Assembly (NCBI GenBank): GCA_034401795.1
Contig: CM067367.1
Coordinates: 56,300,206 to 56,364,205 of the forward strand
Direction of reading: 5' to 3'
Length of the DNA: 64,000 nt
Source of the DNA: Chaetoderma sp. LZ-2023a
Taxonomy: Eukaryota > Mollusca > Caudofoveata > Chaetodermatida > Chaetodermatidae
Below are positions 57,001 through 64,000 of the stretch, piece by piece. A model generated the notes under the pieces. That model saw only the letters and a list, made by a program, of their open reading frames with translations. It did no database searches and had not been told where the DNA came from. Made by a program: the position numbers and the translations under genes. Every line of letters starts with the position of its first letter. Position 1 is the first letter of the stretch.

Positions 57001-57606
57001 ATCGGATGAACCCTTAGGGATGCAAATGTCATTTAAAAAAAGCTCAACCAGAGTGGATGCCAACGCCGACATTTTTGCACCCTCTCCCAAAATCTCTTTT
57101 TTCAACTTCGTGAAAATGCGAGAAAAAAATGTTTAGACGGCAATATTTTAATTTTTTCTAAAATTAAGCATATTTACTAAATTTTTTATAAAGAAATTTT
57201 CAAAATATCACGCATCACAGCACAGCTCTTGTTAATGCAGTTGCATCTGTAGACACAATTATAATGCACGTAATCACATTCATTCACTTGGTAAACTTAA
57301 ATCTAGATTATATCACAAAGAACGTTGTTATAAATAGGCACGGCACGCACCCCTATTAAACTTCCAGTCGGAATATACACATTGTTATAACAACTTCTGC
57401 AATCACAAGAGTGATTATAACAACGTCAATAATCAGAAAAGATGTCCACAATCTCACTCAGCTACTGCTTTCAGGCGAATCCTTGGGCCGATCCAACGGA
57501 GATAGCCTATGCAATGCAGCCTATATTAAAATCAAGAAAATGTTGGCGCAACTTTGAGATAACATTTCATTTTTACAGCGTCTTCTTCTTCTTTTCGTTC
57601 GCTGAT
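57000..57606. other. No gene seen
   Basis: AT-rich linker between the tandem repeat and the right arm. The frame at 57442-57654 runs into the arm and has no motif. Confidence 0.4.
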
Positions 57607-58904
57607 CATACCGCCAGTCCTGTAAGTGACTATCGACATGATCATAAGCGTTAAGTGCGTGGATCCATGGTTTATTAGAGTGCGCCGTGCGGCCTGGAAC
57701 CTCCGTCTCCAGCACTCAAGGTTTCTGTCAGGGTTACCTCACCCTTACCTCCTTTAGTCGCCTCTTACGACACGCAGAGGATACGGAAGGTGTATTCTAA
57801 GCTCCACCTACAGGGCAAACAGCGTCTTATAATCGTATTTTGGAGGTGCCATGGTGTAGTGGCTAGCACTCTCAGGAGTAGGTAACTGGAGAACCTGGTT
57901 AGCGCCTGAGCTGTGTACTATCTCGCCATCGTTGGACACATGGGCAATTTCTCTACCAAGGAGTATAAATTGGTACCTGTGTAAAAAGTGGGGAAGTTAC
58001 CAATAATAGACTGAAATAAAAAGCAGCATAGATATGGCATGAATTGGACCTGGAATCAAGGACTCGTTAGACACCAACCAAACCAATAATACCGTTATAA
58101 ACACATTTTATCTGTATGGATTTTTACGGGCATCGCTAAGACACACAGGTAAAAAGTGCATATTCACACCAAAATGTTTGAAAATAAGTGTTAAACTTGT
58201 ATACTTTTAAAGGCTTAATTGTGTGCTTCTATTTATTGAAACCAAATAAATCTAAAAATTTATTTCGTTTCATTACATTGATGAACACAAATTTAGCCTC
58301 TAAACGTATGCAATTTTAAATGAATTTTCAAATATTTTGGGGGTGAATATGCATCTTTGATGCGAGCGTCGAGTGTTCCCGTTTTGAGTTCAAAAGCTAA
58401 AATGCAACAGCAACAACCTTCAGCAATATTGTTTCCGATGGAAACACTTTACACCTCATGGCAGCCAGACGCGAATATTTGACAAATTTGTCCGATCAGC
58501 GGCCATCTCCTGCATTTCTGTACATAATTTACATACATCTGGACCTTTAGTTGGATGTTAGTGGGATGTGAATTTTTTAGTTGTTCAGTTTCGTAGACCC
58601 ACATCACCCCACCCCTAACTGTCTTAGCCCAGCACCCTCTAAATTTTATAGGCCCTAAGCAGTGCTTAGTATGTCCTTAGTGGAGAAACAGTCTTGTAGC
58701 ATAATGTTAGAAATGAACCTGCCGGAGAGACTACTTGCTTTTTGGTGCTTCCTAAGAATGGCTAAGATAGCATTTTAACACATGTGCAACACCATATTAT
58801 TATCTCTGTATTGTTATTTTTACTGCAAAAATGTTCCCAGTCTCTCTCAGCCTATGTCTATAGGTTCCAAATCGCAGATCAAATAAAATATCAGTTATAG
58901 TTTA
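57607..58904 (-). repeat. Right arm (1298 bp) of second large inverted repeat
   Basis: Reverse complement of 53050-54347. At about 57847 it holds gccatggtgtagtggctagc, which looks like a tRNA box A region, so a tRNA-derived SINE might be embedded in both arms. The box B part is not convincing. The outer end abuts the 3' end of the LINE at 58905. Confidence 0.92.
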
Positions 58905-59037
58905 CTTATACGAACTCATACGAATCCTCTACTGACAGCAGGCGTCAACAAGCCTCTAACGTCAGGAATGGGCTGCATATATTTATGGTTCATTTTAATG
59001 TTATTAAGTTGTTATTAACAATTATACATTGGCTATG

Positions 59038-61839
59038 TTATAATAATTCTGGAGTATAAATATTACAGATGGGTTCACAGTCGTAGTTATAGCGCAATGG
59101 ATGACTTTCCCATAGCTTGTCTAGTCTAGCTTTGAAAGAATTCACTGAGGGGGCGCTGATAATGGATTCTGGTAGTTTATTCCATTGATCAGTACAGCGC
59201 AACGGGAAAGAAAACTTTCGTATATTGAGTCTTGGTCTTATTTTCTTAATTTTTAGGCTGTGGCCTCGAGTTATGCTATTTGTGTCTTGTCGCTCAATAA
59301 GGTCTGCAGTAACTTGGTAATTTTTATTGCTGAGAATTTTATATAACTCGATCATGTCGCCACGCAATCTTCTAAATACTAATGTTGGTAACTTTAACTT
59401 TTGGAGGCGTATGTGATATGGTAGATTACGCATACCAGGAACAAGTTTGGTTGCCCGTCTTTGGACATTTTCGATTGCATTTATGTGCTTTTTCAGATAT
59501 GGAGCCCAAACCACATTAGCGTATTCAATATGTGGCCTAACAAGAGATTTGTAGAGATGTTTAAAGTTTTCTTTATCTAGATAGTCAAATGTTCTCCTAA
59601 TCAGTCCCATTATCTGGTTAGATTTGCTTATTTTTCCATTTATATGTTCATCGAAGCATAGTTTATCGTCTATTATGACACCTATATCTTTTTCACTAGA
59701 TGAATGGGCTAGAGTATGGTTATTAAATTCCATTGTATAAGTGTGTAGAGATGGTTTTTTTGTTGATATTCGCATACTTTTGCATTTATCTGGGTGGAAC
59801 CTCAATAATGAATTATCAGTCCATGAACACATAGAGTTAATATCATTTTGCAGGGTGTCACAATCTTTTGGGTTAAAGATTGATCGAAAGAGTTTAGTGT
59901 CATCTGCAAATAAAAAGATCTCAGACCCACTACTGATTATATCGGGAAGATCATTAATGTAAATTATAAACAGTAATGGCCCTAAAACTGAGCCCTGTGG
60001 TATACCGCTTGTTACGTCTGTTGGTTTAGATATGATTCCATTTATAACTACTTGTTGCTGCCTTCCGGTTAGGAAGGATTGGATCCAGTTTAACAAATTA
60101 CCTTCTATGCCATATGCAGTTAGTTTTTTATTTAGACGTTTATGTGGAACCTTATCAAATGCTTTCATGAAGTCGCAGTAAATCACATCAATCATACCCC
60201 CCTTGTCCAGAGTCAGTAGCCATTTTTCAAGAACAGTCAAAAGTTGGAGAACTGTTGATCGGCCGCTTGTAAAACCATACTGTTTTTCTGATAGCATATT
60301 ATTAATCCTAAGATGTTCCATAATCGTGTCTTTAATAACAGATTCCATTATTTTACAAACAACAGATGTTAAGCTAATTGGACGGTAATTGTCTGGTTTG
60401 GTTTTATCTCCTTTTTTGAAAATTGGTGTGATGTTTGCATTTAACCAGCATTGAGGTAATGTTCCCAGGCTTAGTGATTTATTAAAAAGAATTGATAGTG
60501 GCAGGCTTAGTTCGTAGCTTAGTTCATAAAGGAATCTTGGATGGAGTTTATCAGGCCCGGGTGACTTAGCAGTGTTGAGATTCACAAGTTTTTTTCTTAC
60601 AATTTCAGGTGTGATCTTTAATGTACCCATTGGCACGTGGGCTCTACAAGGAATATTTGGGGAATCATCGTCAGGTTCTGTTGTGAATACTGATCTGAAG
60701 TAGCTGGCTAGGGTGTCTGCCTTCTCTTTATCATTTTTTGTAAATGACACTTCCATATCATGCTCAGTGGCACTAGGTATTTGCAGATCTGGAATACCTG
60801 ATCTGACTTTAGTCTTGGATTGCACATAATTCCAAAACTTTTTGGGGTTATTTTTGGCTGATATAGAAATATTTTTCTCATATTGTTTCTGTGCTTTTCT
60901 TGTTTCTCTTCGAACCTGGTTTCTTGTTTTACAATATTCATCATATATATTACGGTTACCGCCTGTATCAATATATTTTTTCCATAGTCGCTTCTTCCTG
61001 TTTATTTTGTTTCTTGTAGTTTGGTCAAGAGGATATTTGTGCCTTTTGGTTTTTATTGTTCTTTTAGGAATAAATTTATTTTCAGCTTCTTGACACATTC
61101 CAAATATGGTCTGCCACATATCATTAATATCGTTTATTTCTTTTAGGCGTGTGTTCCAGTCTATATTTAAGAAATTAATTATAGCTTTATAATCTGCTTT
61201 ATCATAACAGACCCTTGTTTTACTTGTAGTAGTAAATTCGCCACTTAAGCGAATCTCCATCTGTATAGTGGAATGGTCACTTTTTCCAAGTGGCGCATTT
61301 GTATGAATATTATCCACCAGATCAGGGTAATTAGTAAATACTAAATCCAATATTGTTGGCTTGTCGGACCCACGCCCTCTAGTAGGCATTGAAATTAGCT
61401 GTTGTAAGAAGCAGTCTCTTACAGATTCAATAAACTTAAACGTAAAGTCTAGGCTATAGCTAGAGGTGTTGTATGTGTTTGTAAACCAATTAATATGTGG
61501 CATATTAAAGTCTCCTAGAATAAGCGAGTGCAGGTTAGTGGTGTGTATTTCCTTTAAAGTATGACAGAGTTCATTATTGTTTTGGTTATTAGAGTTTGGG
61601 CTTCTATAAAACACTCCCAAACGCAGTGTTTCATGGTTACATCGTATGTCGCAGAGGATGTATTCTTCGAATATACTTTGGTTAATGCTTAGTAGTTTAT
61701 AAGATAAAGTGTTTTTAATGTATAGTAAGATACCTCTTCCTATTGTAGTAGTAATATTTTTATCTTCAATGCTGTAGCCATCTAGATTGTAGTCTGCTAT
61801 ACTAGGTTGAGTTCTGTAGGTTTTTTGGCTTGGCTTCAA
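59038..61839 (-). CDS. LINE ORF2, main frame: endonuclease and reverse transcriptase (933 codons)
   Basis: The first 230 residues hold the endonuclease: LGVFYRSPNSNNQNN, LILGDFNMPHINW (GDFN block) and LGKSDHSTIQME (terminal SDH). The RT follows: KSPGPDKLHPRFLYELS, NANITPIFKKGDKTKPDNYR, PISLTSVVCKIMESVI, CDFMKAFDKVPHKRLNKKL, SGIPQGSVLGPLLFIIYIND and LFADDTKLFRS (catalytic FADD, near 59900). The C-terminal section includes LVRPHIEYANVVWAPYLKKH, ENVQRRATKLVPGMRNLPY and FPLRCTDQWNKLPESI, the standard tail of these LINEs. All catalytic boxes are intact. The apparent first codon is TTG and the true start is upstream in the next frame. Confidence 0.93.
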   Translation of the reverse strand: MKPSQKTYRTQPSIADYNLDGYSIEDKNITTTIGRGILLYIKNTLSYKLLSINQSIFEEYILCDIRCNHETLRLGVFYRSPNSNNQNNNELCHTLKEIHTTNLHSLILGDFNMPHINWFTNTYNTSSYSLDFTFKFIESVRDCFLQQLISMPTRGRGSDKPTILDLVFTNYPDLVDNIHTNAPLGKSDHSTIQMEIRLSGEFTTTSKTRVCYDKADYKAIINFLNIDWNTRLKEINDINDMWQTIFGMCQEAENKFIPKRTIKTKRHKYPLDQTTRNKINRKKRLWKKYIDTGGNRNIYDEYCKTRNQVRRETRKAQKQYEKNISISAKNNPKKFWNYVQSKTKVRSGIPDLQIPSATEHDMEVSFTKNDKEKADTLASYFRSVFTTEPDDDSPNIPCRAHVPMGTLKITPEIVRKKLVNLNTAKSPGPDKLHPRFLYELSYELSLPLSILFNKSLSLGTLPQCWLNANITPIFKKGDKTKPDNYRPISLTSVVCKIMESVIKDTIMEHLRINNMLSEKQYGFTSGRSTVLQLLTVLEKWLLTLDKGGMIDVIYCDFMKAFDKVPHKRLNKKLTAYGIEGNLLNWIQSFLTGRQQQVVINGIISKPTDVTSGIPQGSVLGPLLFIIYINDLPDIISSGSEIFLFADDTKLFRSIFNPKDCDTLQNDINSMCSWTDNSLLRFHPDKCKSMRISTKKPSLHTYTMEFNNHTLAHSSSEKDIGVIIDDKLCFDEHINGKISKSNQIMGLIRRTFDYLDKENFKHLYKSLVRPHIEYANVVWAPYLKKHINAIENVQRRATKLVPGMRNLPYHIRLQKLKLPTLVFRRLRGDMIELYKILSNKNYQVTADLIERQDTNSITRGHSLKIKKIRPRLNIRKFSFPLRCTDQWNKLPESIISAPSVNSFKARLDKLWESHPLRYNYDCEPICNIYTPELL

Positions 61840-62245
61840 CTATAGCTATGATATCTGGTGGGTCATCTTGTATTATGTGCAGAAGTTCGGTTTTCTTCTC
61901 ACGTGTAAAGACGTCAGTATTTGTATAGAGGATCGTAATCTCATTAAATGATTTTGTACATTTCGTATTTACATTATTTGGTTTATTTCCTCTAATTTTG
62001 GAGCCGACCAGAGATTGTGTCAGACTTTGGCCATGTTTATTATTTACACATTCGTCTGAAAGTAAAGTGAAACAGTTTCTAGTGGGTATAGGGAAACAAC
62101 GTTCCTTAAGGACACAATCATCGGGTACATTACCAGTATTTAAAACATTCCATTTAAATAGAGAATCTACATTCGCACAATGTGACTTATCAAAGCAAAA
62201 GTTAGAACAATTGAGATGTTCTGATGTATGTACAGTGTCATGCAA
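61802..62245 (-). CDS. LINE ORF2, N-terminal frame (start of endonuclease)
   Basis: It ends with ITILYTNTDVFTREKKTELL and PPDIIAIVEAKPKN, the first endonuclease blocks (Asn of the YTNTD box, Glu of the VEAKPKN box). It then stops soon after a run of six As at about 61818-61823. The other frame continues YRTQPSIADYNLDGYSIED, so a one-base indel at the A-run splits ORF2. The upstream 100 residues (HDTVHTSEHLNCSNFCFDKS) carry scattered cysteines and no domain I know. Confidence 0.8.
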   Translation of the reverse strand: MHDTVHTSEHLNCSNFCFDKSHCANVDSLFKWNVLNTGNVPDDCVLKERCFPIPTRNCFTLLSDECVNNKHGQSLTQSLVGSKIRGNKPNNVNTKCTKSFNEITILYTNTDVFTREKKTELLHIIQDDPPDIIAIVEAKPKNLQNST

Positions 62246-62292
62246 ATTACTATGTATGCCATTAAATCTCTTTACAGTTGCTGGGTCATTAG

Positions 62293-64000
62293 TTACTGTA
62301 CAGTTTGAAAATTGTGATAGTACTGGGTTGGTCTGTACTGTGATTGGTGGTAGGTGGGGGCCAGATTTGCCCAGGAGCTCTTTGCGTTGTAGTTCTGGTG
62401 ACTCCTCCCATGCATCCTCCCATTGTGAAAATAAGGATTCATGAAATGATTGTCTACATTCTGTAGCATAGGTGTCATGTACGAAGTTTGTGACATTATA
62501 AGAATCGAGCTTAAATAGTTTGTAATGTTTTCTGACAAAACACGCGTTCCATTGACATTTGGATGAATGCGGTCATGGAATAGCTCTGTGTAAACTGTTC
62601 CACTAGGGTCATTGAAGAGCTGGGAATTGTCTATGAATATTGCATTTTGTGTTTCTGACAGTTTAAGCAGCATGTTGTTAAATTCCAATGTTAGACTATT
62701 TTCATGTGCATTCAGAGGTCTAGGTAGTAGTGAGGATACAAATATTTGTATGTGCGGTGAGATAGCACGGATCCTATGCAGCAGCACTGTGTAGTCTTTT
62801 ACCATTTCATGTGGATTACTCTTCACGATGTCATTACTTCCGACATGGAAAACAATTGCATCGTGACTGCTTGCAGAAAGATAACTGTCTATGTGGTCGT
62901 GTATGTCAATAATATGAGAACCTCTTAGAGTTTTAATGTTGATGTTCATGGTGTCATTGGACATATAGCGTCCACTAAACTTCCTCAACGTTGAGCTCCC
63001 TATAATTAGGACGCGTTTCACCTGGTCCCTTGTTGGAGTAACATCGGAATGATACTGTGCTGTAGCAGTCCCATTCTGGTAAGATATATCACCTGTTGCC
63101 TTTGTGATGTTCCTATTCTGGTTATTATATTTCTGCTTATTTTGGACATTTTCTGGACGGTGATAGGCTTGTGAGTTCATACTATCACCATTATATTTCT
63201 GTCTCATTTGAGAATGTCCTGTGGTTGGTTGATAGGTTTGCTGGTTTGTATTTATATTCAGATTTGTCTGCCTACCAGTGGATTGAAATTCCCTTGATGT
63301 TTGATAGGATTGTGAAGTTGCTGCACTGCTGGGTATTGAATTTAACTGTCGCGTTTGCCTGGTTAGAACTGGTATCGGTCTGTATGTTGGTGGAGAAACA
63401 TCTTTGATAACTGGAGTTATGAATGTATTATTATGCTCTACACCATGGTGAGGGGTGGATTGAAGATTCTTTACTTGATAACTCAGCGATTCAAGACTCT
63501 TTTGGATTCCTTTTATTTGTCCAGCAAGATCAACTATAGTAGGATTAGATGTAGGTACTGTTGTGCTCTGTGAGGATCTTTTAGCTTGTTTTACATCATT
63601 AGTTGATGTAGCAGTTAGAGTTTGTTGCATTTCCATGTGTGTTAGGCTTACATCATTAGTATGTGTTACCGTTTGTTGGATTTGTGCAGTTGGTAGGTCT
63701 GCAACTTTAGGGGATGTCTCCATTAGAGGTTGCTGGGACGGTGAATCAGGTCCAGCAGCTACTGTGTTATTGTCTTGGGACGTACTTATATGAGCTGGTC
63801 CATGTTGGCATGTACTGCTGTGTGCTGGTTCAACATGGCAGCCTTCTGGTGTTTTACGCCATTCGATGTATTCTGCAATATGGTCTGAGATAGTCGTACA
63901 GGTGCTACAGATGTATCTGCGCCGGGATTCAGTAAGGGTGGACAACATATAAGTTGGCAGATTAGTACAGTGGTAGTGTTGCCAGTTCTTACAATTAAAA
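62293..64000 (-). CDS. LINE ORF1: PHD finger and SGNH esterase-like domain, partial at window edge
   Basis: The frame is open to the window edge. Its visible start NCKNWQHYHCTNLPTY and YICSTC form the second half of a PHD finger (C, WxH, C, CxxC). A low-complexity linker rich in Thr, Gln, Asn and Ser follows, with YQP and QTY repeats. Then comes the SGNH-hydrolase-like domain: RVLIIGSSTLRKF (nucleophile Ser), FHVGSNDIVKS (GSND block), and ELFHDRIHPNVNGTR (Asp and His of the triad). All three catalytic positions are present. The function of such domains in LINE ORF1 proteins is not settled. It lies 48 bp or less upstream of ORF2. The Met at 63948 is internal. Confidence 0.88.
   Translation of the reverse strand, partial: FNCKNWQHYHCTNLPTYMLSTLTESRRRYICSTCTTISDHIAEYIEWRKTPEGCHVEPAHSSTCQHGPAHISTSQDNNTVAAGPDSPSQQPLMETSPKVADLPTAQIQQTVTHTNDVSLTHMEMQQTLTATSTNDVKQAKRSSQSTTVPTSNPTIVDLAGQIKGIQKSLESLSYQVKNLQSTPHHGVEHNNTFITPVIKDVSPPTYRPIPVLTRQTRQLNSIPSSAATSQSYQTSREFQSTGRQTNLNINTNQQTYQPTTGHSQMRQKYNGDSMNSQAYHRPENVQNKQKYNNQNRNITKATGDISYQNGTATAQYHSDVTPTRDQVKRVLIIGSSTLRKFSGRYMSNDTMNINIKTLRGSHIIDIHDHIDSYLSASSHDAIVFHVGSNDIVKSNPHEMVKDYTVLLHRIRAISPHIQIFVSSLLPRPLNAHENSLTLEFNNMLLKLSETQNAIFIDNSQLFNDPSGTVYTELFHDRIHPNVNGTRVLSENITNYLSSILIMSQTSYMTPMLQNVDNHFMNPYFHNGRMHGRSHQNYNAKSSWANLAPTYHQSQYRPTQYYHNFQTVQ

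Larger units (their letters stand above)
58905..64000 (-). mobile_element. CR1-like LINE with PHD/esterase ORF1, nearly intact, cut by the window edge
   Basis: Order on the minus strand: ORF1 (64000 to 62293), ORF2 (about 62245 to 59038), then a short 3' region to about 58905 lying directly against the right arm of the inverted repeat. Only one clear frame break was seen in 5 kb, so this is the youngest retroelement in the window. The 5' end is outside. Confidence 0.85.

Noticed and set aside
57847-57915. tRNA gene or tRNA-derived SINE head (ggtgtagtggctagc)
   Set aside because: A box A-like sequence is present, but I cannot find a proper box B or a cloverleaf. Noted only as a possibility within the arm.

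Overview
The window looks like a piece of a large, repeat-rich animal genome, most likely a marine invertebrate and plausibly a lophotrochozoan such as a mollusc. I could not name the species. Evidence for an animal genome: non-LTR retrotransposons whose ORF1 carries PHD and SGNH-esterase domains, a Penelope-like element with a GIY-YIG nuclease, DIRS-type tyrosine-recombinase elements, long tandem arrays typical of marine invertebrates, TIR-flanked MITEs, and no bacterial gene organisation. No complete host gene is visible. The best host candidate is one open, splice-flanked segment at 6771-6964. Almost everything else is mobile DNA in various states of decay.

Layout. 1-1235: decayed DIRS element (reverse transcriptase (RT) tail, RNase H, recombinase N-terminus). 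1335-1950: tandem array. 2985-4520: 5'-truncated Penelope-like element. 4944-12180: MITEs, foldbacks and tandem repeat families, the exon candidate, and a fragment of an XPG-type nuclease. 12770-13470: orphan DIRS gag. 13569-14621 and 22235-22290: one LINE (minus strand) split by a 7.6 kb DNA transposon at 14622-22226. 24546-28920: composite repeat with Penelope tails. 29927-34216: decayed LINE (plus strand). 34217-39112: DIRS element with a 2.1 kb pyrimidine-rich insertion. 40804-46578: giant inverted repeat whose arms also occur as a third copy at 24546-27370. 48845-51480: decayed relative of the XPG-type transposase. 51567-51880: inverted minisatellite. 53050-58904: second large inverted repeat with equal 1298 bp arms. 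58910-64000: nearly intact PHD/esterase LINE on the minus strand, running off the right edge.

The most interesting object is the transposon at 14622-22226. It has 14 bp terminal inverted repeats starting CAGTGGCG and an 8 bp target-site duplication (tgaagccc). It encodes a protein of about 1650 residues in three slightly shifted frames: two N-terminal Cys/His zinc modules, a long central region, an XPG/FEN1-like nuclease with the full set of acidic motifs, and a C-terminal Cys-rich CXC-like tail. Two further loci (11823-12143 and 48845-51480) carry fragments of relatives, so this is a dispersed family. The 8 bp duplication and CAG ends resemble hAT elements, whereas an XPG nuclease domain is, as I recall, associated with Academ elements. 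The superfamily is therefore unresolved.

Nothing here suggests genes co-operating in a host pathway. The functional units are self-contained transposable elements nested in each other, and the nesting gives a relative chronology.
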